From HRBIN30 sp964534275 (lineage in GTDB: Bacteria; Desulfobacterota; Binatia; HRBIN30), in contig CAZHQG010000004.1 of NCBI GenBank assembly GCA_964534275.1, positions 62,001 through 126,000 of the forward strand: DNA of 64,000 bases. The letters run 5' to 3'. The translations under genes and the position numbers were made by a program. This document shows, piece after piece, positions 15,979 through 25,975 of the stretch. The notes under the pieces are model-generated. The model made no database searches, was not told the origin of the DNA, and saw nothing but the letters and a program-made list of their open reading frames with translations. The first letter of the stretch is position 1. The number at the start of each line of letters is the position of its first letter.

Positions 15979-17234
15979 TGGACGCTTTGGCAGCGACCCG
16001 ACTGCGTGCCGCTCCGCACTACGATGTCGCACGCATCCGTGCAGACTTTCCCATCCTGGCGCGCGAGGTGTACGGCAAGCCGCTGGTGTACTTGGACAAC
16101 GCTGCCACGACCCAGAAGCCGCGCGTGGTGATCGATGCGATCCGACGATTTTACGAGGAAACGAACGCCAATATCCACCGCGGCTTGCACTTTTTGTCGG
16201 AGCGAGCCACCGAGCAATACGAATCCGTACGCAGGAAGGTGCGGGCTTTTTTGGGAGCGGGCGACGATCGCGAAATCGTTTTTACCCGGGGCACGACCGA
16301 GGCAATCAATCTGGTGGCCGCAAGTTGGGGGCGGTGGCAGCTCCGGCCCGGAGATGAAATCGTTCTCTCCGCCATGGAACACCACTCGAATATCGTTCCT
16401 TGGCAACTCGTGTGCGAGGCAACAGGCGCAAAAATTCGGGTGATCCCGATGGACGACTCGGGGGAGCTGCAACTGGAAGAATACGAGAAGCTCCTCGGCC
16501 CGCGTACGAAACTGGTCGCCATCACCCACGTTTCCAATGCGCTGGGCACCGTGAACCCCGTGCAAAAAATTGTGGCTGCAGCGAAAGCGGTTGGCGCACG
16601 GGTCCTCGTGGATGGGGCCCAAGCGGTTCCCCATCTTCCGGTCAACGTGCAAGCTCTGGGTTGCGACTTTTACGCTTTCTCCGGCCACAAGTTGTTTGGG
16701 CCGACCGGTGTGGGTGTTCTGTGGGGGCGTGCGGAGTTGTTGGATGCGATGCCTCCGTACCAGGGTGGTGGAGAAATGATCCGCACGGTCACCTTCGAAC
16801 GATCCACGTGGAACCATATTCCGCATAAATTCGAAGCTGGCACGCCACCCATTGCCGAGGTCATCGGCCTCGGCGCCGCAATCGACTACGTCGAGCAGGT
16901 CGGCCGCGAAGCGATCAGCCAGCACGAGCACGGCCTCCTTGCTCGCGCGATCCAGGGGCTGAGTGCAGTCCCGGGAGTGAGGATCGTCGGTACTGCGAAG
17001 CACAAGGCAGCCGTCGTGTCGTTCGTCCTCGACGGCATTCACCCGCACGACGTCGGGACGATTCTCGATCGCGAGGGAATTGCCATCCGCGCCGGGCACC
17101 ACTGTGCTCAGCCTCTCATGCAGCGGTTGGGCCTGGTTGCCACCGCACGCGCTTCGTTTGCACTGTACAACACCGTGGAGGAAGCCGACGCCCTAGTTGC
17201 CGGAGTCGCCAAGGTGATCGAGGTTTTTGCATGA
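15978..17234 (+). CDS. sufS: cysteine desulfurase SufS
   Basis: 418-residue PLP enzyme that takes sulfur from cysteine for cluster assembly. PLP Lys238 sits in FSGHKLFGPTG, and the persulfide Cys376 in RAGHHCAQPL, the class II (SufS) layout. The start is the ATG at 15978, overlapping the sufD stop, with GAGGAGG at 15961-15967; the longer frame upstream lies inside sufD. It overlaps sufU by four bases, so enzyme and sulfur acceptor are co-translated. Confidence 0.97.
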   Translation: MDALAATRLRAAPHYDVARIRADFPILAREVYGKPLVYLDNAATTQKPRVVIDAIRRFYEETNANIHRGLHFLSERATEQYESVRRKVRAFLGAGDDREIVFTRGTTEAINLVAASWGRWQLRPGDEIVLSAMEHHSNIVPWQLVCEATGAKIRVIPMDDSGELQLEEYEKLLGPRTKLVAITHVSNALGTVNPVQKIVAAAKAVGARVLVDGAQAVPHLPVNVQALGCDFYAFSGHKLFGPTGVGVLWGRAELLDAMPPYQGGGEMIRTVTFERSTWNHIPHKFEAGTPPIAEVIGLGAAIDYVEQVGREAISQHEHGLLARAIQGLSAVPGVRIVGTAKHKAAVVSFVLDGIHPHDVGTILDREGIAIRAGHHCAQPLMQRLGLVATARASFALYNTVEEADALVAGVAKVIEVFA

Positions 17235-17686
17235 AGGTGGCACCCGAGCTGCGCGAGCTGTACCAGGAAATGATCGTAGACCATGGACGTAGGCCACGGA
17301 ACTTACGCCGCCTGGAGCGCGCGACCTGCCGGGCGGAAGGGTTCAACCCGTTGTGCGGCGACCGGGTCACGGTGTACCTCGACTGTAACGACGGCGTGAT
17401 CCGCGAGGCGACGTTCGAAGGTCAAGGCTGCGCGATTTCCATGGCTTCGGCCTCCATGATGACCGAAGCCATCAAGGGAAAGAAACGGGAAGAAGTGGAG
17501 CGCATGTTCGACGCTTTCCACCGCTTGCTGACGGAGGAAAATGCCGAAGCGCCCGCCGAATTGGGCAAGCTCAAGGTGTTTGCAGGTGTGCGCGAGTTTC
17601 CCTCGAGGGTGAAATGCGCCGTGTTGGCGTGGCACACGCTCAAAGCTGCCCTCGCGGGCGAGCGGGAGCCAGTATCCACGGAGTAA
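17231..17686 (+). CDS. sufU: SufU-type sulfur acceptor / IscU-like protein
   Basis: 151 residues. The three ligand Cys are in NPLCGDRV, GQGCAISMASASMM and RVKCAVLAW, and the insertion between the second and third (about 20 residues longer than IscU) marks the zinc-binding SufU subtype, which relays sulfur from SufS. ATG at 17231, overlapping the sufS stop. Order sufB-C-D-S-U-T is the standard extended operon. Confidence 0.95.
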   Translation: MKVAPELRELYQEMIVDHGRRPRNLRRLERATCRAEGFNPLCGDRVTVYLDCNDGVIREATFEGQGCAISMASASMMTEAIKGKKREEVERMFDAFHRLLTEENAEAPAELGKLKVFAGVREFPSRVKCAVLAWHTLKAALAGEREPVSTE

Positions 17687-17689
17687 ACA

Positions 17690-18265
17690 GTGGAAGGTGC
17701 AACACAGATGTTCGACGCGAACCAACTCATTGCTCTTTCGCGAGATGTGGAAGCAGTGCAAATCCCGAGCGGGGCACCACTCACGTTGCCGAAAGGGACC
17801 GAAGTCCGCATTACGCAGTCTCTCGGCGGCTCGTACACCGTGCTGACCCCTTGGGGGCTGGCACGGATCGACGGCAAGGATGCCGACGCCCTCGGGTTGA
17901 CTCCTCAGACGTCCGCACCGGCAACGGAGGCTCCGCCTCCAGCCTCCGCGGAGGAAGTGGAGAAGGCGGTGTGGGAGCAGCTCCGCACATGTTACGACCC
18001 GGAAATTCCGGTGAACATCGTCGACTTGGGGCTCGTGTACTCCTGCGCGGTTCAGCCGCTTGAACAGGGCGGATACCGTGTGGAAGTGCGATTCACGCTG
18101 ACCGCACCGGGTTGCGGCATGGGCGACTGGCTCGCACAGGACATCCGCAACAAAATTGCGAGCGTGCCGGGCGTGCGCGAAGCCGACGTCCAAGTGGTGT
18201 TCGATCCTCCGTGGCACCACGACATGATGTCCGAAGCGGCAAAGCTCGAACTCGGAATTTTTTAG
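17690..18265 (+). CDS. sufT: SufT, DUF59/MIP18-family Fe-S maturation factor
   Basis: About 191 residues. The N-terminal half (ALSRDVEAVQIPSGAPLTLPKGTEVRITQSLGG, seen in pieces) is the SufT-specific domain and the C-terminal half (VWEQLRTCYDPEIPVNIVDLGLVY, TLTAPGCGMG, VVFDPPW) is the DUF59 domain of Fe-S targeting factors. The GTG at 17690 has GGAG six bases upstream; the ATG at 17708 is equally close to the conserved start. An Ala/Pro-rich linker joins the halves. Last gene of the SUF operon. Confidence 0.93.
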   Translation: MEGATQMFDANQLIALSRDVEAVQIPSGAPLTLPKGTEVRITQSLGGSYTVLTPWGLARIDGKDADALGLTPQTSAPATEAPPPASAEEVEKAVWEQLRTCYDPEIPVNIVDLGLVYSCAVQPLEQGGYRVEVRFTLTAPGCGMGDWLAQDIRNKIASVPGVREADVQVVFDPPWHHDMMSEAAKLELGIF

Positions 18266-18420
18266 TGGCCCGAGGCGAGGCAGCTCACTCCCCAATCTTA
18301 GTTAGCCGGTACTAGGAGCAAGCGATCTCTGAAGTTTCGTGGTGGTCGCGCTGAACAGGGCTGGCCCAGGAGGAGTGCTGGTCGCAAGATTGCGCAACCG
18401 AAAAGCAAGGTGCCGTGTGG

Positions 18421-19422
18421 TCACGACCGCTCCGCGGTGCGGCGTGCCGACCAGCGCGACGCAGTGACGTCGAACCAGCGCGAGAGGCGGTCTATGAGTG
18501 GCAGTGCTTCCGCGAGCGCCCGGCGAAGGTCGGGGAGGACTTCTCGGGCCGCAGCCCGCCCAGCCTGGACCGCTTCGCGACTTTGATGAAAATCAAAGAG
18601 TCCCAAGCGCACGGGAACTTGAACGAGAAAGTCCGGTGGCTGCTCGCGCAGGCGAGCGGCCGCAATGTGGGCTTGCACGACTGTGCTTGCACGGGAGAGA
18701 ATCTCGACAAGTCCAAGCTCCGTAGCCGGCGTTCCATTCGCTTCGGGAAGCAGCCGAGCGGCTTTTGCGACGCTCTTTTCCATGCGCCTGCGCAAGCGCT
18801 CGCTCCATTGCTGCGTGAGTCCCCCACGCGCGCGGCTGCGCGGCAAAACGCTGGGATGCACGTTCAAAACACTCACGGCGATCACGAACTCTGCGCCTAA
18901 TGCACGGGCGACGTCGGCTGGAATCGGGTTGACCAAGCCACCGTCTACCAGCACTCGACCGCCCCAACGCTGGGGCGTGAACAACCCAGGGATCGCAATG
19001 CTCGCGCGAACCGCTTCGATGACCGAACCCGAGCGCAAGACAACTTCCTCCCCACTGTGGAGATCGGTGGCGACTGCCGCAAACGGAATGGGAAGCGACT
19101 CGATCGTGTACCCGAGATGCGGCCGCACCAGCTCGAGAGCACGCCGCCCTTCGAGCAAACCACTTTGCGGCCAGATGGGATCGAATAGCCGCAATACGCG
19201 GCTCCGAGTCAGCGCACACATCGTGTCACGAAACGACGTCAGCTGCCCGTTGGCAAACGCGGCGCCCACCATGGCACCCGCACTTGTGCCCGCGACGCAC
19301 GAAATTTCCATCCCTGCCGCCAAGAGTTCTTCCAGAACTCCAACGTGCGCCATGCCGGCCGCCCCCCCGCCACTCAAGGCGACCCCGACTTTTAGCGGTA
19401 CGTTCAGTTCGCCCTCGGCCAT
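18421..19422 (-). CDS. patatin-like phospholipase family protein
   Basis: About 333 residues. It has the patatin Ser-Asp dyad: oxyanion-hole loop SGGGAAGMAHVGVL, nucleophile GTSAG (Ser47) and DGGLVNP (Asp160). This is the RssA-like bacterial class of lipid acyl hydrolases. No signal peptide is visible, so it probably acts from the cytosol or at the inner membrane. The ATG at 19422 is preferred to the preceding GTG. It is convergent with sufT. Substrate unknown. Confidence 0.92.
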   Translation of the reverse strand: MAEGELNVPLKVGVALSGGGAAGMAHVGVLEELLAAGMEISCVAGTSAGAMVGAAFANGQLTSFRDTMCALTRSRVLRLFDPIWPQSGLLEGRRALELVRPHLGYTIESLPIPFAAVATDLHSGEEVVLRSGSVIEAVRASIAIPGLFTPQRWGGRVLVDGGLVNPIPADVARALGAEFVIAVSVLNVHPSVLPRSRARGGLTQQWSERLRRRMEKSVAKAARLLPEANGTPATELGLVEILSRASTVVQAHIAAARLREQPPDFLVQVPVRLGLFDFHQSREAVQAGRAAAREVLPDLRRALAEALPLIDRLSRWFDVTASRWSARRTAERS

Positions 19423-19641
19423 CACGGGAGCTGTATGGCAAAGCCCAGTGGGAAAGTCACGCGTTGCGCGGCTGAGGAGTGTGCGGCCGTGCCGCCAAGG
19501 CTCTAGTTTGCCGAGGCCGATCGTTCGCTCGCGCGCTGTGGAACGACAGTTCCACGGGTCGCGATGGTCACGGGCCGCCGAAGCCAGAAGCCGTGCAACC
19601 GCTTGGGACGACCAGCGAGATTGGCCAAGCTGGGCCAGTGG

Positions 19642-20358
19642 TCAGGGCACTTCTAGAGGGAGGATGCGGTCGAAGTCGAGCCATGCACCGGCTTGGGCCG
19701 CCGCCGTTTCGGGCGGCGGGAGCCCCTCGCTCCAGTGAGGAACGTTGCCAAGAGGTTCGCCGAGCCAAGTGCGGAGCACCTCGAGATTGGTGGTCTGTGC
19801 AACGTCCGCTGCTGGTGCCGGATGATTCCATACGATTCCGCTCAAGAACGCTCCATGCATGCGCACGTTCTGCGCGGTGAGCAAAGCGTGATTGAGTGCA
19901 CCTAAGCGGTTTGCCACGACCACGAGAACCTTGGCTTGCAACGCCACTGCAAGGTCAGCGAACAGCAGTTGCGAGGTGAGTGGCACGAGCCATCCACCAG
20001 CCCCTTCGACCAAGACGACGTCGTGTCGCTTTGCCGCCGACTGGATGCGCTCGCACAACGACCGGAAGTCGATGTGGACGCCGGCACGCTGGGCGGCGAC
20101 CGCTGGTGCCAGCGGTTCGGGTAGGCGGTAAGGGCATACTTCGTCGATCAGCTGTCCGCTTCCCGCGTATGTACGCAGCAAAACGGCGTCAGCGGGGATC
20201 AGGTTGCCGTCTGGGTCCACCGCACAGCCGGTTTCCGCCGGTTTAAAAACTCCCACGTTCAGACCCCGGTGTCGGAGCCCTGCCGCAAGCAGGCAGCTTA
20301 CCGCGGTCTTGCCGACACCTGTGTCGGTCCCAGTGACGAACAGAATGGGGGCGCCCAT
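19642..20358 (-). CDS. bioD: dethiobiotin synthetase
   Basis: About 238 residues. ATP-dependent ring closure of 7,8-diaminopelargonate in biotin synthesis. The P-loop FVTGTDTGVGKTAVSC and the VEGAGGWLVPL motif are diagnostic, and FKPAETGC gives the substrate-binding Lys region. The ATG at 20358 begins at the conserved GAPILFVTGT; an upstream in-frame TTG is less likely. It follows bioA by 27 bases in a bioF-bioA-bioD operon. Confidence 0.95.
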   Translation of the reverse strand: MGAPILFVTGTDTGVGKTAVSCLLAAGLRHRGLNVGVFKPAETGCAVDPDGNLIPADAVLLRTYAGSGQLIDEVCPYRLPEPLAPAVAAQRAGVHIDFRSLCERIQSAAKRHDVVLVEGAGGWLVPLTSQLLFADLAVALQAKVLVVVANRLGALNHALLTAQNVRMHGAFLSGIVWNHPAPAADVAQTTNLEVLRTWLGEPLGNVPHWSEGLPPPETAAAQAGAWLDFDRILPLEVP

Positions 20359-20385
20359 GTTTGCCAATGCCTCCCTTCGTCAAAA

Positions 20386-21756
20386 TCATCCGGACTCGCC
20401 TTCGGTCACTTCACGGATCGCTGCCCGCGTGACCCGGCACAACTCTTCGATTTGTGCGGCGGTGACGCACAGCGGGGGCATGAGCACAATCACGTTCCCG
20501 AGCGGACGCAGGATCACGTTGCGCCGGCGCGCTGCCAGAATCACTCGGTGCCCGATGCGCAACCCCGGAGGATACGGTTCGCGGGTGGCTGTGTCTGCGA
20601 CCAACTCGATGCCGGCCATAAGGCCCCATTGCCGGATGTCGCCCACGTGTTTTAGGGGAGCAATCTCCACAGCGAGGTGCTCGGCCAGCTCGCGGGCTCG
20701 CGCTTGCACGTTCTCGAGTACTTGCTCGTGTTCGAATAGTTCCAGGCTGGCTACCCCGACCGCACAGGCGAGGGGATTGCCGGTGTAGGTGTGGCCATGA
20801 AAGAAAGCCCGAAAGGCGTCATACGGGGCGAGAAAGGCGGAAAAAATCTCCTCGCGCACCAACGTGGCCGCTAGGGGCAAGTACCCTCCGGAAATTCCCT
20901 TGCCGAGGCACATCAGGTCGGGCTCCACACCTGCGTGCTCCACGGCAAACAGCCGTCCAGTGCGGCCGAAGCCCGTGGCCACTTCGTCGCAAATCAACAG
21001 GACCCCATGTTCGCGTGTGAGTGCACGCAGCTCTTGCAAGTACTCCACGTCGTGGCGCCACATGCCCGCTGCGCCTTGCATGAGCGGCTCGACCACCAGC
21101 GCAGCGAGCTGGCTTCCCCGACGCCGAAAGAATTCCCGGGCTTCTGCCACAGCCGCATGCAGTGCGTCAGCGGCGTCGAGCTTGCGGAACCAGCGGAACA
21201 CGTGCGGCGGATCCAGCTTGTGACAGGGAAACAGCAACGGCTTGTGGAACCGATGAAAGGCCTCGGAATAACCAACGCTCATCGCGCCAATCGTGTCGCC
21301 GTGGTAGGCCTCGGTGAGCGAGACGAATTCCGTGCGCTGAGGCTCGCCCACGAGCTGCCAATACTGGGCCGCGATTTTCAGCGCGATTTCCACCGCCGTG
21401 GCTCCGGAGTCGGAGTAAAACACCCGCGAGAGAGACGCGGGTGCGCGCTCGACGAGCTTCTTCGCGAGCACGATGGCAGGCACGTTGGTCAACCCTAACA
21501 AGGTGGAGTGTGCAACACGATCCAGCTGTTCGCGAAGTGCGCGATCCAACGCCGGGTGGCGGTGGCCATGAACGTTGCACCACAGCGAGGCGACACCGTC
21601 GAGGTAACGGTGACCGTGGATGTCGTAGAGATACGCTCCCTCGCCACGTTCGATGACGAGCGGAACTTCTCTCAGCCACTCCTGCATTTGGGTAAACGGG
21701 TGCCAAAGGAATTGGTGGTCCCATTCAGCCAAAAGGCGATCATCAAGATCGTTCAT
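20386..21756 (-). CDS. bioA: adenosylmethionine-8-amino-7-oxononanoate aminotransferase
   Basis: About 456 residues, class III PLP aminotransferase using SAM as amino donor. Characteristic parts are HPFTQMQEW near the N-terminus, the PLP region LLICDEVATGFGRTG, and the Lys in LGKGISGGYLPL. The start is the ATG at 21756, with GAGGAGG three bases upstream; the longer frame lies inside bioF. It overlaps the end of bioF by 14 bases, evidence of coupling. Confidence 0.96.
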   Translation of the reverse strand: MNDLDDRLLAEWDHQFLWHPFTQMQEWLREVPLVIERGEGAYLYDIHGHRYLDGVASLWCNVHGHRHPALDRALREQLDRVAHSTLLGLTNVPAIVLAKKLVERAPASLSRVFYSDSGATAVEIALKIAAQYWQLVGEPQRTEFVSLTEAYHGDTIGAMSVGYSEAFHRFHKPLLFPCHKLDPPHVFRWFRKLDAADALHAAVAEAREFFRRRGSQLAALVVEPLMQGAAGMWRHDVEYLQELRALTREHGVLLICDEVATGFGRTGRLFAVEHAGVEPDLMCLGKGISGGYLPLAATLVREEIFSAFLAPYDAFRAFFHGHTYTGNPLACAVGVASLELFEHEQVLENVQARARELAEHLAVEIAPLKHVGDIRQWGLMAGIELVADTATREPYPPGLRIGHRVILAARRRNVILRPLGNVIVLMPPLCVTAAQIEELCRVTRAAIREVTEGESG

Positions 21757-22921
21757 GAGCCTCCTCGCAAAATACGGAAGCAAACGCGCTTGCGGCAAAG
21801 CGCAGGTCGTCTTCGCTATGGGTGGCCATTACCGTCGCACGTAGCCTTGCGGTTCCGGGAGGCACAGTGGGCGGCCGGATGCCTTGGACCCACACGCCCC
21901 GCTCGAGCAGGCGCGCGGAACACTCCATTGTCCGCGCCTCGTTGCCAAGCACGACGGGAAGGATGTGGCTCGGCGCGGCAGGCACGGGAGCTCCCATGCG
22001 TCGTAACGCCGCGTGCAGTGTCTGGGCATTCGCTTGCAGCCGAGCGCGTCGTTCCGGCTCGGCACGCACCAACCGGACTGCAGCGAGGGCAGCGCCGACC
22101 ACGGGCGGTGGCAGGGCAGTCGTAAACACGAGCGAGCGGGCCCGATTGACGAGCAATCGAACCACGTCGCGCCGGGCCGCTACGAACGCTCCGAAGCAGC
22201 CTAGAGCCTTCCCTAAGGTTCCCATTTGCACGGCTACCCGTTCGTGGAGTCCCAACTGTTCTACCAAGCCGGCTCCTGTGGGCCCGAGAACTCCCGTAGC
22301 GTGAGCTTCGTCGACCATCACCCACGCATCGTAGCGCTCTGCCAGTTCGCAAATCTCACGCAGCGGGGCCATGTCGCCGTCCATGCTGAAAACGGAATCG
22401 GTTACGATCAACCGGTGCCGTGCCGGAACCCGCGCAAGTTCCGACTCCAGAGCGTTGACGTCGTTATGTGGATACACGACCACTCGCGCGCGGGACAGTC
22501 GGCATCCGTCGATAATGCTCGCATGGTTGAGGGCGTCGCTGAAAATGGCGTCGCCCTCACCGACGAGTGCGGCAATGGTGCCTACATTTGCATGATACCC
22601 GGAATTGAAGAGCACGACCGCTTCCGCGCGTTTCCAGGAAGCAATCTCGGTTTCGAGCTGATGGTGAAGTGCCAGCGATCCCGATATTAATCGCGACGCT
22701 CCTGCTCCAACCCCCCAACGCGCGGCTGCGTCCGCGGCAGCGGCGACAAGCGTCGGGTGGTTGGCAAGTCCAAGATAGTTATTCGAGCACAACAGGAGGG
22801 TGCGTCGACCGCCCAGATCCACCCAGCAGTCGGTGGCGCTGCTCACGGTGCGCAGGTCACGCAACAAGCCACGGTGCTCGAGCAGCCGAAGAGCTTCGGC
22901 GGCAACGTCTTCGATCGGCAT
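21743..22921 (-). CDS. bioF: 8-amino-7-oxononanoate synthase
   Basis: About 392 residues, PLP enzyme of the alpha-oxoamine synthase group that condenses pimeloyl-ACP/CoA with alanine. Motifs: CSNNYLGLANHP, GAGASRLISGS, DEAHATGVLGPTGAG and the PLP Lys in MGTLGKALGCFG. The ATG at 22921 has AAGGGGGA four bases upstream; a much longer frame reaching 23149 is not needed. First gene of the biotin operon, divergent from the M23 peptidase. Neither bioB nor the pimeloyl-forming genes are in the window. Confidence 0.96.
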   Translation of the reverse strand: MPIEDVAAEALRLLEHRGLLRDLRTVSSATDCWVDLGGRRTLLLCSNNYLGLANHPTLVAAAADAAARWGVGAGASRLISGSLALHHQLETEIASWKRAEAVVLFNSGYHANVGTIAALVGEGDAIFSDALNHASIIDGCRLSRARVVVYPHNDVNALESELARVPARHRLIVTDSVFSMDGDMAPLREICELAERYDAWVMVDEAHATGVLGPTGAGLVEQLGLHERVAVQMGTLGKALGCFGAFVAARRDVVRLLVNRARSLVFTTALPPPVVGAALAAVRLVRAEPERRARLQANAQTLHAALRRMGAPVPAAPSHILPVVLGNEARTMECSARLLERGVWVQGIRPPTVPPGTARLRATVMATHSEDDLRFAASAFASVFCEEAHERS

Positions 22922-23033
22922 ACGGTCCCCCTTTGGTAGCGAGTGCTGGTGAAGAAGGAAACTCGAACCCAGAACTTGACACGGCGGAACCGGAATTCGA
23001 AAAGCGGCTCTTCGTTTTGTTGGTCCTTTGTCG

Positions 23034-24407
23034 ATGCGCCGAGTCGTTTGGCTAACGTCGTTTCTGCTGCTCGTTGCGGTGGCCGCCCTGGTCTGGGTGC
23101 AGGTCGACCGCCCACCAGCAGTGGAAGCATCGGCGCTTCCCCCCACCATCGGGCGGAACGTGCCGCTGCGTTTTACGGTTCGCAGCCCTGGTCCCGGCTT
23201 GGAACGCGTGTGGGTCGTGGCTCAGGGCGGACAAAACAGTTGGCAAGTGTACGAACAGCGCTTCGAGCGCCAAACGTGGCGTGGCAGCGGTGTAGAACGC
23301 TTCGACTTGGAGGTCGCTCCGGACTGGCCCGGGATGGGAATTCCGGAAGGGCCGCTCGTATTGCAAATTTGGGCTGCGACGTATGGGTGGCATTTACGCG
23401 GCCACGACCGTGCACCCCTTTGGCAGCACACCGTGGAGCTGGACTTGACGCCACCACGGGTGGAAGTGCTCACCACACAACACAACGTGCGGCTTGGGGG
23501 CGTGGAACTCGCAATTTGGCGACAATCGCCCGACGCGGTACGGTGTGGCGTCGAGGTCGAGCGATACTTTTTCCCCGGTTACCTCGGATACTTCTCGGAT
23601 CCACAGCTGGCGTTGGCGCTGTTTGCCGTTCCGCAGGACCTCGACCCGAGTGTGCAGGCTCGAGTCATCGCGGAGGACCGTGCCGGGAACCGCACGGTGG
23701 TGCAGCTACCGGTGCGCGTACTGCCGCGGCGCTTCGCGGAGCGCACGCTCCTTGTGGACGACGAGTTTCTCGTCCGCAAAGTTCCGGAGATCGAGGCGGC
23801 AAATCAACTGCCGGCGACGGGAAGCCTGATCGACCGGTACCTGCGGATCAACCGCGAACTTCGGCACCAAAACGAGGCCACCTTGCGCGAGCTCACGCGC
23901 ACGAGCGACCCGAGCCCCAAGTGGCTCTCGGCGTTTCACCGACAGTCGAACGCTGCGCCGCTGAGTTCGTTTGCAGACCGGCGGACGTACGTTTACCGCG
24001 GGCAAGAGATCGACCGCCAAGTTCACCTTGGCTTCGACCTTGCCTCCATCAAGGCCAGCCCGGTCGAGGCAGCGCAGGAGGGTAGGGTGGTGTTCGCTGG
24101 CAACCTAGGGATCTACGGAAACACCGTGATCCTCGACCACGGCATGGGCCTGTTCACCCTGTACGGCCACTTGCGGTCAATCGACGTACCGGTCGGAGCC
24201 ACGGTCAAGCGCGGACAAACACTGGGCTTGACCGGAGAAACAGGCTTAGCCGCAGGCGACCACCTACATTTTTCCGTCATGCTCCATGGGGTGCACGTCG
24301 ATCCTGTGGAGTGGTGGGACGAGGGTTGGATTCGGAAGCATCTGATTGCGAAGCTGTCTCCGCACAGGCCGATGGCGGCAGCTCCAAAGGACGACCGCGG
24401 GCAGTGA
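23034..24407 (+). CDS. M23-family metallopeptidase, membrane-anchored
   Basis: About 457 residues. An N-terminal TM or signal anchor (VVWLTSFLLLVAVAALVWV) is followed by ~280 residues of beta-rich, Ig-like periplasmic sequence and a C-terminal LytM/M23 zinc peptidase domain with intact ligands: HLGFDL (HxxxD), and DHLHFSV (HxH). This indicates an active peptidoglycan endopeptidase, unlike EnvC/NlpD-type activators with broken sites. ATG at 23034; the TTG two codons upstream is possible. Divergent from bioF; no septation or lytic partner is beside it. Confidence 0.9.
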   Translation: MRRVVWLTSFLLLVAVAALVWVQVDRPPAVEASALPPTIGRNVPLRFTVRSPGPGLERVWVVAQGGQNSWQVYEQRFERQTWRGSGVERFDLEVAPDWPGMGIPEGPLVLQIWAATYGWHLRGHDRAPLWQHTVELDLTPPRVEVLTTQHNVRLGGVELAIWRQSPDAVRCGVEVERYFFPGYLGYFSDPQLALALFAVPQDLDPSVQARVIAEDRAGNRTVVQLPVRVLPRRFAERTLLVDDEFLVRKVPEIEAANQLPATGSLIDRYLRINRELRHQNEATLRELTRTSDPSPKWLSAFHRQSNAAPLSSFADRRTYVYRGQEIDRQVHLGFDLASIKASPVEAAQEGRVVFAGNLGIYGNTVILDHGMGLFTLYGHLRSIDVPVGATVKRGQTLGLTGETGLAAGDHLHFSVMLHGVHVDPVEWWDEGWIRKHLIAKLSPHRPMAAAPKDDRGQ

Positions 24408-24793
24408 GCCAGGATCGTCGGCAACAACGCAACCGTGGCGCATCGCAGTCTTACGGAGGCGGGACGCGCGGGAAAGTACGGCGCCATGCGCACTTGGTTC
24501 TTCGATTCACCGCCTCCCGCGACTGAGTAGCCGCCAGTGCGCCGCTTCTACACGGGCAACGACCTTGGGGCACGCGATTCCTATTCCGTCCATGGGGCAG
24601 TAGAGGCGCCGTCTTGAAGACATCGGCGCTGGGTCGCACTTCACGATTCTCTGGACGGGCACGACGGAGAAAGCGGTTCGACTCCTACGCATGCTAGCTT
24701 TCAGTCCGGTGAGCGGCGAATTTTGAGCGGGTCCGGTTGGTGGCAAGACACTGTTTGACTCCGGCACGATTCCGCCTTTAACATGCAATCGTC
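24408..24793. other. intergenic region before the signalling cluster
   Basis: 386 bases without a supported gene on either strand. The distal end holds the candidate promoter listed next; I see no convincing inverted repeats in the remainder. Confidence 0.5.
24755..24784 (+). promoter_or_regulatory. candidate sigma-70 promoter of the kinase gene
   Basis: TTGACT (24755-24760), 18-base spacer, TAACAT (24779-24784). Transcription would begin near 24791, only a few bases before the ATG at 24794, implying a nearly leaderless mRNA. Confidence 0.4.
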
Positions 24794-25975
24794 ATGGTAA
24801 AGGGGGCTCGCCAAGCGAGGCTCGGAGCCAAGGGAATCGTGATCGGAGCGAAGCAGGGAATCGTTGCGCCGCGGGCCTGGCGACGTTGGTTCGAATTTTT
24901 ACCTCTGCCAGCGTGGGTGGAACGCGCAAACCAACTCGCGTATGCGAATCGTGCCGCCTTGTCGTTGTTTGGATCGAGGTCGGTGGCTGCTTTGCAGCGC
25001 GTTTGGAAGCAGCTTCGGCCTTCTCGTCCAGCCCGTAGCGGCGGGTTGGCGGCAACTGGAGATCAGGCGGACACGGTGCCCTGCTCCGCGTACGCACAAG
25101 CTCGGACGAAGGGAGGAGCAACAGTAAACTTAGAGATCTTCTTTGCTCCCCTACCTGGGTCCTCCCAGACAACTTTGTTTTTAGCCCGTCCTACCCCGGC
25201 CATCCAACAGCTTTCCGAGGAGTCGCGTAAGGAACGTGCTGCCCGCCAGCGTATTCAGGCACAACGCCGGCAGCAGGCACTGTGGGCGGACCTCGGGACA
25301 CTCGTGGCTCGAGTGGCGCACGATATCCGTAACCCGCTCTTTGGGATTCTTGCGACGGCGGAGGCTTTAGAAAGCAAATTCGGGAACAGGGAGACGGAAG
25401 AGTATTTCTCCGTGATTCGTTCGGAGGGTGAGCGACTTTCTCGTCTGTTGGCGGAATTAATGGAATATGCTCGCCCGGGGAGTGTGCACCGAAAAGTGCG
25501 AGAACGACTGCGGACGATCGTCGACCAGGCAATTCTCGAATGTCAGCAGCGGGCGTCTGAGCGCGGCGTTCGCTTGGTGGTTGCGGAACACGATCCGGAC
25601 CTATGGGTACGAGCCGACGTCACGCGGTTAACCGAGGCGTTGCAGAACGTAATCCAAAATGCGGTTCAGCATGCACCTCCTTCGAGCGAAGTGGTCGTGC
25701 ATCTTCAGCGCAGACAGCGGACTGGTCAACCGAAGGTCGTATGTGAGGTGTGGGACTCGGGTCCCGGCTTTCAGCGAGAAGAGCTCCCTCACATTTTCGA
25801 GCCTTTTTATTCTCGGCGTCCCGGAGGCACTGGGCTCGGGCTCGCCATTGCATTCCGGATCGTGACCGACCACGGTGGTAGCATCCAAGCCGGGAACCGT
25901 GCCCGGGGTGGGGCGTGGGTGCGAATCGTTCTTCCCGGCCAGTCTAGCGCACAGAGGAAAGCTGCGGTCTCATGA
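24794..25975 (+). CDS. soluble PAS-type sensor histidine kinase (NtrB-like)
   Basis: 393 residues, no TM segment. Residues ~31-135 look like a divergent PAS domain (WFEFLPLPAWVERANQLAYANRAALSLFG). The kinase core is complete: H-box VAHDIRNPL with His176, N-box NVIQNAVQHAP, DSGPGF, FEPFYSRRPGGTGLGLAI. The architecture and the four-base overlap (ATGA) with a sigma-54 activator gene make this an NtrB/NtrC-like pair whose signal is cytoplasmic. The PAS region has no visible haem or flavin motif, so the ligand is unknown. Confidence 0.9.
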   Translation: MVKGARQARLGAKGIVIGAKQGIVAPRAWRRWFEFLPLPAWVERANQLAYANRAALSLFGSRSVAALQRVWKQLRPSRPARSGGLAATGDQADTVPCSAYAQARTKGGATVNLEIFFAPLPGSSQTTLFLARPTPAIQQLSEESRKERAARQRIQAQRRQQALWADLGTLVARVAHDIRNPLFGILATAEALESKFGNRETEEYFSVIRSEGERLSRLLAELMEYARPGSVHRKVRERLRTIVDQAILECQQRASERGVRLVVAEHDPDLWVRADVTRLTEALQNVIQNAVQHAPPSSEVVVHLQRRQRTGQPKVVCEVWDSGPGFQREELPHIFEPFYSRRPGGTGLGLAIAFRIVTDHGGSIQAGNRARGGAWVRIVLPGQSSAQRKAAVS